Below are positions 8,837 to 17,644 of a stretch of DNA of 64,000 nucleotides, one piece after another (positions within the stretch are counted from its first letter, which is position 1; each line of letters starts with the position of its first letter). The stretch comes from Paraburkholderia hospita. Its GTDB lineage: Bacteria; Pseudomonadota; Gammaproteobacteria; Burkholderiales; Burkholderiaceae. The notes below the pieces were generated by a model. That model worked only from the letters and a program-made list of their open reading frames with translations, ran no database searches and was not told the DNA's origin. The stretch covers positions 868,001 to 932,000 of the forward strand of contig NZ_CP026108.1 of assembly GCF_002902965.1 (NCBI RefSeq), given 5' to 3'. The translations under genes and the position numbers were made by a program.

Positions 8837-9690
8837 ATGTCCCAAGTCGACTGGCTGAGCCATCTGCTGCAAATGATCACCATCGCTGGCGTCGTCCTGA
8901 AAGGCTGGGCCATTATTGAGTATCCCGAGGCGGGAACCACTAGGGAACTGGCGGCACGGAGACATCGTGCTTTTGACTCGCGGGTCAGCCCATGTGCTCC
9001 ATGATGGCAGTGGGCATGCACCAGGTCCTACCTATAATCGCCAGGTGTCTGCAGGATGGACGCTCAACCAGAGCGATGGCGAGCATCCGAATATGTGATG
9101 CACCGAAATTTCATCGGACCGCCCCATGATCGGCTGATTCGCGATTCCCTCCCGACCAATCTGGTGGTACGGGCGGCGGCCGCCGGATCGGCGAAACAGG
9201 GACCGGTATCTGCCTCGAACCAGCTGTCCAGTCTTGTAGCGCTGATGCGCGAATAATCCGTCAGCGACAAACCGGGCGGCCGCGCCCTCCTCAACGCCCT
9301 TTCTTCAGCGCTGTTCACACTCACGCTCCGCGCAGCGAGTGAGTCCGAACAGGCCCCCGCAGGCTTGCTCGCGCTTGCGGGACATCCACGACTGGTGCCC
9401 GCCATTTTCGCATGTTCACCGATCTAGCGCGGCCGTGGAACCTGCCTGATCTGGCTGGCTTGTGCGGCATGTCACGCGCCACCTTCATGCGGCACTTTCA
9501 AACAAGATTCCGCGCTCCGCAAGCGAAATGCTCACCGACATCCGCATGAGCCGGGCTGCCAATGAACTCAAGAAGCCGGTGATGAGCACGGAAGCCGTAG
9601 CTGACTCAGTCGGATACCGATCCGTGGCCGCATGTCGGCGCTCGTTCACCAACAAGACGGGCATGAGAACCGGGCAATGGCGCCGTCTTG
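8837..9690 (+). pseudogene. Decayed second copy of the AraC regulator at 4388-5347
   Basis: DNA from 8837 repeats the AraC gene at 4388, starting MSQVDWLSHLLQMITIAG and ending near VGYRSVAACRRSFTNKTGM. An in-frame block of 81 bases is missing after ATCGCTGGC. One base is gained around 8951 (GAACTGGCGGCACGGAG against GAGCTGGTAGGCGGAG), the middle around 9080 is scrambled, GAA has become the stop TAA at about 9253, and a base is lost near 9411. Long runs, for example about 9145-9252, are still nearly identical to the intact gene, so the duplication is fairly recent or was refreshed by conversion. It cannot make the full protein. Confidence 0.93.
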
Positions 9691-10071
9691 TGAGCGCAGG
9701 GCGACTGCCCTCAACGTCGCATACTAGAAGTCACGCATCAGGGTGTCCTCGCGATACCCGCTTCGCAAGCCCGATCGCCGAGCATCGCGGCTAGCATCGA
9801 AGACTTTCAGGCAAAGCCAACCGCGACCGGTTCTGGGTTGCACTTCACGCGGTGCCGCGAACAAAATCCCCCTCCGGGTCGCCCCCGGGGAATTCCGCTT
9901 AAAGGTGAATTTTTTATACGCATGTATAGCTGCGCCAACGCTCCGGGACGTCCGGTACATGGGTAAACTTGTTCCCAACCGTCAGCCGTAAAAAAGCTAC
10001 GTTACGTCGATGCGCGGTCCCGATCCCGTTAGGTTCCGCGTAAGGTCAACCTATCACCAAATCGAACACAA
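9691..10071. other. Gap before the PagL-like gene
   Basis: No gene is supported. The stretch begins where similarity to the AraC gene fades and presumably holds the promoter of the gene at 10072. Confidence 0.45.
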
Positions 10072-10683
10072 GTGAAAAATCTAAAAGGACTTCTCGGGCA
10101 TCCAATTGTTCGCGGCTTTTCCGGCTTAATGTCTCGTCCACTTATTCGGGCCGCCTCTTTGATGGCGCTCTCATTCGCCGCACCAGGACTCGCTCGTGCG
10201 GATCAGTTTGGAGTACAGGTCGCGGGCGGCGTCGCAAACAGTCATGACGTGCACGAGAGTAAAGTAGATCTCGGTGGTGTGTGGGATCCACAGTGGTCAT
10301 GGTGGGAGATCGGTGGCTGGCACTTCGCGGCAGTCTTCGAAGGGCATGTCGCTTACTGGCACTCGAGCAAGGCGGATGTGCATGACAACGTTTTCGAGTT
10401 TGGTGTGACGCCCGTCTTCCGTTTCATCAAAAGTAGTGGCGCGATTCGCCCTTTCGTTGAGGCTGGAGTCGGCGTCCGACTGCTTTCACACCCCTCAATT
10501 TCCAGTCACTACACGATGTCCAGTGCTTTTCAGTTCGCAGACATGGTCGGCGTCGGCGCAAGCTTTGGGAGCCGCCAGCAGTATGCGGCCGGTTTTCGCT
10601 TCCAGCATCTATCTAACGCGAGCATCAAGGAACCAAATCCTGGCATCGACTTTGAGCAGCTATATGTTCAATATAATTTCTGA
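10072..10683 (+). CDS. pagL: Lipid A 3-O-deacylase, PagL family
   Basis: The 203-residue protein has a long N-terminal signal region ending near AAPGLARADQF and then an eight-strand outer-membrane β-barrel. The C-terminal FRFQHLSNASIKEPNPGIDF carries the PagL catalytic His-Ser pair (HLSNA) and the NPG motif; a Glu of the triad is expected downstream and FEQLYVQYNF provides one. PagL removes the 3-O-acyl chain of lipid A in the outer membrane, which softens TLR4 recognition and responds to envelope stress. The start is GTG at 10072; an ATG a few codons into the leader (MSRPLIRAASL) is an alternative. The AraC-type regulator gene follows 147 bases downstream. Confidence 0.85.
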   Translation: MKNLKGLLGHPIVRGFSGLMSRPLIRAASLMALSFAAPGLARADQFGVQVAGGVANSHDVHESKVDLGGVWDPQWSWWEIGGWHFAAVFEGHVAYWHSSKADVHDNVFEFGVTPVFRFIKSSGAIRPFVEAGVGVRLLSHPSISSHYTMSSAFQFADMVGVGASFGSRQQYAAGFRFQHLSNASIKEPNPGIDFEQLYVQYNF

Positions 10684-10830
10684 CGATTTCGGTTGAAGGT
10701 CCGATTGCTTCAAGGCGGATGTATGCGAGGCTGCCTCACGACAAGTACGGTATACCGATGAACGCAAGATTCGCTCTTCGTTTGAACCCGATTCGCTGCG
10801 ACAATCTTTCAAAGTGCACTGCTCAACGAA

Positions 10831-11817
10831 GTGAACGAACGCACTCGAAGGACTAGAATCTTGGCGGCGCGCGATGCATCCTCCATCTCTCAGTCTGACC
10901 TGAACAGCCTGATCACTCTCCTCGAGGTTCAGGTAATCGGACTTTCGGAATGCCTGGTTAGCCCCGGTTTCAAAGTCATCATCGACGGCCATACCGAGCC
11001 GGGACTTCATTACATTCTCTCAGGTACTGGTAAACTTCACTTAAAAAAGGGACCGTCCGTGAAGTTGAAGCCACACACGCTGATCATCGTTCCGCCCAGG
11101 TGCCCGATGGAAATTGAAGTGCCCGCTTCCAATGGCTCGCCCCCGCTCGCTACCAGAGTCTTCACGCGCGAGGAGGACGCAGGACTAGTGAACTCCATAT
11201 ATCGATTTAATGCGCGCGAGTCCGAGCCGAAGACGATAATGATCCGTGGTCTTTTTCAGGCACAGTATGGCCCGTCAGTCGACCTGTTTAGTACGCTTTC
11301 CACTCCCATCGTTGAGCAGTTTGACGCGAGCGACCACCTGGAGCATCAGTTGAAGACAATGCTCCAGGAACTGGTGGCACAAGAAATCGCAGTTGGAGCC
11401 ATGACCGGGGCCTTATTAAAGCAGGTCATCGTCGCTCTGCTGCGCCGCTCGCTCAAATCCAACAACCTGTGGAAAGAGCGCTTTTCCATGCTCAGCGATC
11501 CGAAAATTGCGCGGGCCCTCGCTGAAATGGTCGCGGAACCTGGTGCAAATCATACAATTGCAAGCCTCGCGAACACAGCCAATCAGAGCCGGTCAAGCTT
11601 CATGGCACGTTTTACCAGCGTGATCGGACGCACGCCGATGCAGCTTTTGCGCGATCTCCGGATGGGGCAGGCAGCCTCCCAGCTTGACACGGGGATTTAC
11701 ACAGTCGACCAGGTCGCCCGCAACTGCGGCTATGCAAGCCGCGCGAGCTTCGCACGTGCCTTCAAGGAAGTGCATGGCACAGGACCGCGCGATTATCGGC
11801 AGGCGAAGCGAACGTGA
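10831..11817 (+). CDS. AraC-family transcriptional regulator with cupin sensor
   Basis: The 328-residue protein has an N-terminal cupin (HYILSGTGKLHLKKG, KPHTLIIVPPRCPMEIE) and a C-terminal AraC double HTH at about 225-325 (SLANTANQSRSSFMARFTSV and QVARNCGYASRASFARAFKE). It is a distant relative of the regulator at 4388 and not a copy of it. GTG at 10831 is the start in the track; the ribosome binding site is weak, so the true start may lie a little downstream. Target genes are not evident. Confidence 0.9.
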   Translation: MNERTRRTRILAARDASSISQSDLNSLITLLEVQVIGLSECLVSPGFKVIIDGHTEPGLHYILSGTGKLHLKKGPSVKLKPHTLIIVPPRCPMEIEVPASNGSPPLATRVFTREEDAGLVNSIYRFNARESEPKTIMIRGLFQAQYGPSVDLFSTLSTPIVEQFDASDHLEHQLKTMLQELVAQEIAVGAMTGALLKQVIVALLRRSLKSNNLWKERFSMLSDPKIARALAEMVAEPGANHTIASLANTANQSRSSFMARFTSVIGRTPMQLLRDLRMGQAASQLDTGIYTVDQVARNCGYASRASFARAFKEVHGTGPRDYRQAKRT

Positions 11818-12039
11818 CATGCCGCGTAAGGCCGCTCATCTGGGGCAACCTCAGGACATGCATCCGGTCAGGGAAACTTCCCGGTTACGATGGCTTGGCC
11901 TGGTATGCTACGCTGCCCATGTCCCATCGGAGAGCGAAAATGGCGCTGCATTCAACCCGTTCTCGGGAAGGTCCTCGCACGCGTAAGAACGCAATTCGAA
12001 ACAAAGGGATTGTCCCCTCATCAGAGCCCGGCTCTACCC

Positions 12040-12570
12040 ACACACGCGCCCTTGAGGTTCTGTGATTGAGCGGGAGACGGATAACCCCATTCCTATATCG
12101 CCGGTCCGCGCTGCCGGAAGTGGTTCGAAAATGCGCTCGACGTCTTCATTGTCAGTGAGACACCATTTCCACTGTAACGCGCACGAAATCTTTTGCGGCA
12201 TCAAGATCGATATTCGACATCTTGACTGACTGTGTACGAGCAATCGCTTTTAGCCTAGCGGCGATCTCACCCGCGTTGACCGCCGCGTCAATCAGGCCAT
12301 GCGCCGCGTCGCGTACCTCCCTCAAGTCGGGTTCCACCTGGTCAAGCCAACCCCGCATCGTCCCCGCATAATCAGCGACTACACCAACGGCTGATTGATA
12401 TCATGTAGCAGTGAGCCAGCCAATTCTCCCATTACAGACGAACGCAATGCACCCGCGAGCGCCGCCTGAGTTGCATGAAGCCTGTTCTCCGATTTGCACC
12501 CGTTCCGCAACATCATCGACGATCTGTTCCGTTCGATGGTCGCCGCGTGCTGGATGTCGGCAACGAGGCA
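12040..12570 (-). pseudogene. Remnant of a FixL-type sensor histidine kinase
   Basis: Reading leftwards, the pieces are EQIVDDVAERVQIGEQ, then after a frameshift near 12480 LHATQAALAGALRSSVMGEL and the H-box LLHDINQPLV. After another shift near 12390 come VVADYAGTMRGWLDQVEPDL and further dimerisation-helix sequence to VEMVSH. In a third frame is the end of an ATPase domain, GDIGMGLSVSRSITEPQGR, near 12050-12110. Most of the catalytic domain is deleted. The order and motifs are those of kinases of the ELAxSIAHEVNQPL type. It is clearly not functional. Confidence 0.85.
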
Positions 12571-12768
12571 AAGTCGTGTTGGCAGCTTGAGGGGGCATTC
12601 CGGCTTCTTTTGGTATCGTGAAATATACGAGGGTATTTGAGCAAGTCTGTGATCTCCGCTGCGAGTGCGCTTTTATCCGCGTCAAGCCCTCCGGCGTGCA
12701 AGCTCGAACACGATATCGGCGAACTGCAACGCGCAAAAGAAGGTGCCGCACCCACGCTCCAACAGTTG

Positions 12769-12804
12769 AAAAAAAAGCCCGCCAATGGAGGATATTGGCG
12801 GGCT
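12769..12804 (-). terminator. Strong Rho-independent terminator (minus strand)
   Basis: An 11-base perfect stem, AGCCCGCCAAT at 12776-12786 against ATTGGCGGGCT at 12794-12804, with a 7-base loop. The plus-strand A run at 12769-12775 gives the U run on the minus strand. It would end a minus-strand transcript coming from about 12830 and higher, where only a gene remnant is now seen. Confidence 0.8.
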
Positions 12805-12900
12805 ATTTCAGGGGCTCTATGGCATGAGCACACTGTCCGGGATGACCAGCCCAACAGTGAGATCGAGCGTAACGTTCGTTCCAGCCGTGGTCAAGCTCCG

Positions 12901-12925
12901 TATCGCGTTATACAGTAACGATATC
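12901..12925. repeat. Degenerate copy of the GTTAC-N3-GTAAC palindrome
   Basis: The sequence TATCGCGTTATACAGTAACG followed by ATATC has one intact half (GTAACGATA) and one mutated half (GTTAT). It is grouped with the better copies at 14688, 26751, 36937, 37677 and 53229. Confidence 0.45.
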
Positions 12926-13339
12926 GAATATGTCACGCGTTGTCTGTGTCGTTGTACAAATGAAGAGCACGAGCGGCAGGTGGACCGTGAGGAACACGGT
13001 TGGGAAAGCGGGGGTGAGAACGCGCAAGAAGGGAAAGGTTGCCTGTAACGGGTGACGTACGGGTTCAAGATTTGCCCCGACCTGAAAGGGCGCTGACGTG
13101 CGCGTGGTGCGGCTGTCGTTGGTCTGCATCTGGGATTCATCAAAGGGATGCTTGAGAGAGACCGGCTGGACTACGGTTCAGCGCTCTTGTCCCGGCAACG
13201 GGACGAATCGACGACGTAAAGCTGGCAAAGGTCGTGGATGCACAGGTACAACCGGCATCGGCGCGATGCTTAATGCCGTGCGCGAGCCATATGCGGGGAA
13301 AGTCGCACGTACCGTTCTTCGGGGACCGCGTTTCCGGGA

Positions 13340-14191
13340 GGGAGCGCGGCTACCCTCTAAACGCAGCTCCGTCCGTCTGAATATCTTCCAGCAGACGAGA
13401 GCAACCAAGTTTGAGAAACGCTTCATGAATGTCGACCCGACGTTCGAAGCGAATACGAAGACGACGGGAGTTGTGAAGCCACGCATGTGTACGTTCGACA
13501 ACCCAGCTGAATTTGCCCAGACCACTGCCGTGCCCTGTCCGGCATTTGGCTATCACTGGTTTGATGTCGCGCTCGCGAAGTTTCTGGGAGATGCGCCTTG
13601 GAGTCGTAGCCGCGGTATGCGTAGATGACCTTGGGTTTGTGAAGCGGCCGGCCATGTACGCCGCGAATCGGTGGAATGGCGTCCACCAGCGGCAGCAGTT
13701 GAATGACGTCGTTGCGATTCGCGCCTGTCGGGATCGCGCTGAGAGGAACGCCATTGGCGTCTACGAGGATGTGGTGCCTGGCCCCTGGTTGCGCGCGATC
13801 CGTGGGGTTCGGACCGGTTTTTCGCCCGCCCCAACGGCTCGCACAGATGAAGAGTCGACAGCTGCTCGTGAAATCCTGTTTGCCGGCCTCGCGTTACCTA
13901 GTCAACAATAGCTCGTGCAATCGTTTCCACACGCCGGCCTTATGCTACTCGTGCAACCGTCTCCAGCACGTTAAACCCGAGCCGAATCCCAATTTTGTCG
14001 GGGTCGCGCCAGCGGATACCGGTCTCGAGTACGAACAGGATGCCGTTCAGTGCGAATCGGTTCGCAGCCGGCAACCGGCCTGGATATTTCTTGCGCCGTG
14101 GTTTTGGCGTCTGCAGCAATGGTTCGATCAGTGCCCACTGTTCGTCATCGACAATAAGCGCGCCCATCCCCCGTAGCTCAGGTGGAATCAA
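13340..14191 (-). pseudogene. IS5-family transposase remnant
   Basis: A minus-strand transposase is broken by frameshifts. The N-terminal part at 13940-14191 reads IVDDEQWALIEPLLQTPKPR followed by RFALNGILFVLETGIRWRD. The middle, near 13700-13850, holds HILVDANGVPLSAIPTGANRND in one frame and a DAIPPIRGVHGRPLHKPKV part in another. The C-terminal part is GLGKFSWVVERTHAWLHNSR followed by RRLDIHEAFLKLGC-like sequence, with the E of the DDE triad in WVVERT. The block order is that of IS5-family elements of the IS427 kind. The element ends were not identified, so the coordinates mark coding homology only. Confidence 0.88.
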
Positions 14192-14203
14192 GCTTCAACT
14201 GAA

Positions 14204-14464
14204 TCAAAACGACGGCCTCACCACTGATAGAGAGTAGCGGCCAAGCTCCAGCCCAGTTATCTGATGCGGCGGCGCAACTGTCGGTTTAGAACCCGATGTC
14301 GCAGTCGGTGTCAGGTCATCGGCATCCGAATATCCATACATCGACTTTTCCTGGGCTAATTGCGCTCTAACCTCGTCGTTGGCCGGTAGGGGCGTCGATT
14401 GCGCAAATGAAGGGGCAGTCGTCAGCGCGATGGAGGCTGCGACTACGAGTTGAACAATTTTCAT
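14204..14464 (-). CDS. DUF4148 secreted small protein
   Basis: The 86-residue protein has a clear signal peptide (MKIVQLVVAASIALTTAPSF, ending AQS) and the DUF4148 pattern NDEVRAQLAQEKSMYGYSDA. DUF4148 proteins are abundant, often multi-copy, in Burkholderia and relatives, and their function is unknown. The ATG at 14464 starts the signal peptide; the open frame continues to 14644 but that part is not protein-like. The frame runs on to its stop only 12 bases from the IS5 relic, so the last residues could derive from the junction. Another DUF4148 gene lies at 59049-59333. Confidence 0.8.
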   Translation of the reverse strand: MKIVQLVVAASIALTTAPSFAQSTPLPANDEVRAQLAQEKSMYGYSDADDLTPTATSGSKPTVAPPHQITGLELGRYSLSVVRPSF

Positions 14465-15211
14465 GATTTTTCTCGAGGAAATGTCCGGTGTCTGATGTCT
14501 CGGGTCCAATGGAACTAGTTTAGATGGATGTATTCGTGAAAGTGAGCACTGCCAGAACAAATCATTGTTGTCGGTTTGTGAATTCGACGTGAGCCATTCA
14601 ATTACGCGCTGATGCACGAGTACCAAAGGGTTCCCCGCGTGCATGCCCTAACCAACGATCATCGGCACTGTATGAACTTTTTCCACACATCGTTACTGCG
14701 TAACGATGACGGCCATTGCTCGTCAATTACCGAGAGTTGTTCTTCTTGACAATCGCAGGCAACACTGCTTGACGCAATATATCCATGCGACAACACATGC
14801 GACTGTTGACCGTAAAATCGAGGTTGCCAAACCGGACAAAACACCGCATTCTTGGAACGCTAAACCTGCGCTCTATCCCTGCTTCAGCCAGTTTGATTAA
14901 GCCGCACATCCCGGCTCAATTACGCCACCCCGTAACACCACGACGGTGAAGAGTTGTGGCTGCGTGCATTCGTCTACCGACGCGTACGCAAACGTCAGTT
15001 GAAGCCGGGTAGACCCCGAGCAATCGGATGCCTTCGATATAGTATTCGCGTTAATTCGACAAATTGCACTCGCGTTCAGCACAACCGCTCCACGTTGAAA
15101 TGGGGCGAGTGACATTCTCGAAACAAAAGCCGCAAGATAAGACGTGCGACAAAGACCAACGACGGGGGTATCGGCCCGCTCGAAACGGGCTGCGATGTAT
15201 TCGGAGTACAC
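14465..15211. other. Regulatory gap upstream of two diverging genes
   Basis: About 750 bases without a supported gene between the DUF4148 gene and the OmpR-like regulator. It contains the perfect palindrome at 14688-14708 and should hold the promoters of both flanking genes. Open frames here are short shadows. Confidence 0.5.
14688..14708. repeat. Perfect 21-bp palindrome of the GTTAC-N3-GTAAC group
   Basis: The arms are CATCGTTAC and GTAACGATG, nine bases each and perfectly complementary, around the spacer TGC. It is intergenic, about 220 bases upstream of the DUF4148 start and 500 bases upstream of the regulator at 15212. It is the longest-armed copy together with the one at 37677. Confidence 0.75.
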
Positions 15212-15937
15212 ATGCAAATTGCCTTTTTCACTTTCAGAGATGCGCTGTTCAACGAGATGAGTCGAGCATTCGAACAGAACGGAATTGCCTGTACGCGTTT
15301 CACAGACGAGCGCTCGATGTTCCGCTTTCTCCAACATAATGAGACGGCACTTATTATGTTTGATGCGACGCAAAGTCACCTGCCGGCCCTCACTGCGATC
15401 AAGTGGCGCGCGTGCCATTTCCGTACCGACCTGCCGGTGATGATGATCGGCCGTTCGTGGAACAGCCATGCCGTAATTGAAGCATTGGATGCCGGGGTCG
15501 ATGAAGTCGCCATCGAGACCGCCAGCATCGATGAGATTATGGCGCGAACCAGGCGCCTGATCATGCGTCGGCGCCCAGGGGCAATAGAACGAGTGACGGT
15601 GGCAAAATATACGATCGACAGGGCCGACCGCACTGTAAGGTTCCGCGACCAATGTGTCTATTTAACAGCGCGGGAGCTGAGCCTTGCGTGGCTGCTATTC
15701 ACGAACCCCGGAAAATTAATGAGCCGAGAGCAGCTTGCGGCCGCCGTGTGGGGCAAGGGCGCGGACTTGGCTGGCAGGTCCCTCGAGCAGCACATATACA
15801 AGTTGAGGTCGAAGCTTGCGCTCGACAATCGAAGTGGACCGCAGCTGCAAACCGTCTACGGAGTTGGCTATCTCTTCAGCGAGAAGCCTCAAATCGACAA
15901 CAAATTCTCTGACACTCTTGTTTCGATGGCTGCCTGA
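15212..15937 (+). CDS. OmpR/PhoB-family regulator with atypical receiver domain
   Basis: The 241-residue protein has a CheY-like N-terminal half (about 1-115) and a C-terminal winged helix (about 130-225: YLTARELSLAWLLFTNPGKL, then SREQLAAAVWG, RSLEQHIYKLRSKL and LQTVYGVGYLF). The receiver is degenerate: it starts MQIAFFTFRDA without the usual acidic pair, Asp51 (IMFDATQ) is at the phosphorylation place, and the conserved Lys near the end is missing. It may work without a partner kinase. GGAG precedes ATG 15212. It is convergent with the RND efflux operon, and no kinase gene is adjacent. Confidence 0.85.
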   Translation: MQIAFFTFRDALFNEMSRAFEQNGIACTRFTDERSMFRFLQHNETALIMFDATQSHLPALTAIKWRACHFRTDLPVMMIGRSWNSHAVIEALDAGVDEVAIETASIDEIMARTRRLIMRRRPGAIERVTVAKYTIDRADRTVRFRDQCVYLTARELSLAWLLFTNPGKLMSREQLAAAVWGKGADLAGRSLEQHIYKLRSKLALDNRSGPQLQTVYGVGYLFSEKPQIDNKFSDTLVSMAA

Positions 15938-16111
15938 TCGACGCTGGCGGTGCGCACTTCCGATTGGCACTACCCAGGACAATCGAAAGACATAGGAGAA
16001 TGTTGAATATGTCGGCTACGGCTACAAGGCCATTGCCGACACGAATCACGCTGATAATGGAGAATCACACGGTTCCATTGGAAGAAGGCGCTCCAAGGTA
16101 AATTCCGGCGT

Positions 16112-17605
16112 TCACATCGGCGAGTTCGCACGAGCATAGCTCGCAGTAGCATCTGGCGCCAGTGCTTTATCGCCCGAGTGCTCCAACCAGCCCCCGCCGA
16201 GAGCCCGATAAAGGTCAACGATGCTCGTCCATCGCGCAAGTCGCGTAGCTACCAACTGTCGCTCGGACGAGTCTAGATCGTTCTGGGCTGTCAACACCGA
16301 CAGATAACTGTCGGCGCCGTTACGATATCGTGCGTACGCCAGATCAAAGCGGCGCTGCTGTGCGTCCTGGTTGCTCCGAAGGGCGGCGATCTCATTGTCG
16401 TATGTCCCACGTGCAGCAAGGCCGTCCGCGACCTCACGGAATGCTGGCTGTAGGGTTTTCTCATAGTTTGCAATCTGTATCTGCTTCAGAACGTTTGCTC
16501 GATTCAGGTTCGCGGTATTCGCACCTCCCTCGAAAACAGGCAAGGCCACTTGCGGGGCGAAGCTCCATGCGGCTGATCCGGCCTTGAACAGGTCCCCCAA
16601 TGAGGGACTCGCTGTACCGAAAGCGCCGGTGAGAGAAATCCTGGGAAAGAACGCGGCCCGCGCCGCTCCAATGTTCGCGTTAGCTGCAATCAGTTGCTCT
16701 TCGGCTTCCATAATGTCGGGGCGGCGTGAGAGCAAATCCGATGGCAACCCCGCGGGGACATCTGTTAACAGATCCTGGGCGTCGAGTGATAACCCGAGCG
16801 GGAGATCGTCCGGCAACGGTTCGCCAATTAGGAGGACGAGCGCGTTCTCAGCTTGGGCCCGAGCACGGGCTTGTGCTTCGAGATTTGCCCGTGCATGGTC
16901 TACGACACTCTGCGCCTCCTTCAGGTCAAGTTCAGAGCCAACTCCGGTGTCAAACTGAAGCTTCGTTAAGCGGTAGGATTCCTGCGCTGTCGATAGCGTA
17001 TTTTTCGTCACATTCAGGAGGTCATCGTACGCAAGCAACGTTAGGTACTCGTCGGCGACCTGCGCCACAAGTGCAATCTGGATTGATTTTCTTGCCTGTG
17101 CTGTTGCAAGATATTGCGCCAGAGCTGCTCCGCTCAGACTCCGAATGCGTCCCCAGAGATCAATCTCCCAAGACGTGTTTAGCCCAACGCTATAATCCCT
17201 GGAAACGGTTCGTCCAGAGACTGCCAAATCCTTGGGCGTCCGTTGTACGTTCGCCCCGGCCGCGGTGTCGATCGCAGGAAGTGAAGCAGCCCGGGTTATG
17301 CGGTAGCGCTCGCGATCGGCGTCCACGTTGAATACGGCCACGCGCAAATCACGATTATTTCTGAGAGCGATTTCGACAAGTTTTTGCAATCTAGGGTCGG
17401 CGAAGAATTCACGCCATCCAATATCGGCCGCGGCGCGATCCCTCGCACTCCGGTCTCCACCGCCGTGACTAGGCTGCGTTGCATACACTCCGCCCGTGGG
17501 ATATAGGCTCGAAGTTGGCGCGGCAGGGCGTTGGTACGCAGGAATCATTGTGCAGCCTGCCGCCATAAGCGTTCCCGCTACGATGGTTACGACAAGGGGT
17601 CTCAT
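16112..17605 (-). CDS. oprM: RND efflux outer-membrane channel lipoprotein (OprM/NodT family)
   Basis: The 497-residue lipoprotein has a lipobox LMAAGC near residue 18 after MRPLVVTIVAG, so it is anchored in the outer membrane. The two OEP repeats carry LVEIALRNNRDLRVAVFNVD and ADEYLTLLAYDDLLNVTKNT, and later SDLLSRRPDIMEAEEQLIAA, the RRPDI signature of this family. It forms the trimeric exit duct for the RND pump encoded just upstream (40 bases from the pump stop). It is the last gene of the adaptor-pump-channel operon. The C-terminal tail after ALGGGWLEHSGDKALAPDAT is short. The substrate range is unknown. Confidence 0.93.
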   Translation of the reverse strand: MRPLVVTIVAGTLMAAGCTMIPAYQRPAAPTSSLYPTGGVYATQPSHGGGDRSARDRAAADIGWREFFADPRLQKLVEIALRNNRDLRVAVFNVDADRERYRITRAASLPAIDTAAGANVQRTPKDLAVSGRTVSRDYSVGLNTSWEIDLWGRIRSLSGAALAQYLATAQARKSIQIALVAQVADEYLTLLAYDDLLNVTKNTLSTAQESYRLTKLQFDTGVGSELDLKEAQSVVDHARANLEAQARARAQAENALVLLIGEPLPDDLPLGLSLDAQDLLTDVPAGLPSDLLSRRPDIMEAEEQLIAANANIGAARAAFFPRISLTGAFGTASPSLGDLFKAGSAAWSFAPQVALPVFEGGANTANLNRANVLKQIQIANYEKTLQPAFREVADGLAARGTYDNEIAALRSNQDAQQRRFDLAYARYRNGADSYLSVLTAQNDLDSSERQLVATRLARWTSIVDLYRALGGGWLEHSGDKALAPDATASYARANSPM

Positions 17606-17644
17606 TAGGTTCTCGTTGATTTCGTCATCACGATGGGTAGGCGC

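Larger units (their letters stand above)
12571..13339. other. Gap between kinase relic and IS relic, with a gene-end remnant
   Basis: No intact gene. On the minus strand a frame ending TAGTNVTLDLTVGLVIPDSV and a short tail, with stop near 12830, runs into the perfect terminator at 12769-12804. This looks like the 3' end of a lost gene still attached to its terminator. A degenerate copy of the recurrent palindrome lies at 12901-12925. Confidence 0.45.
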
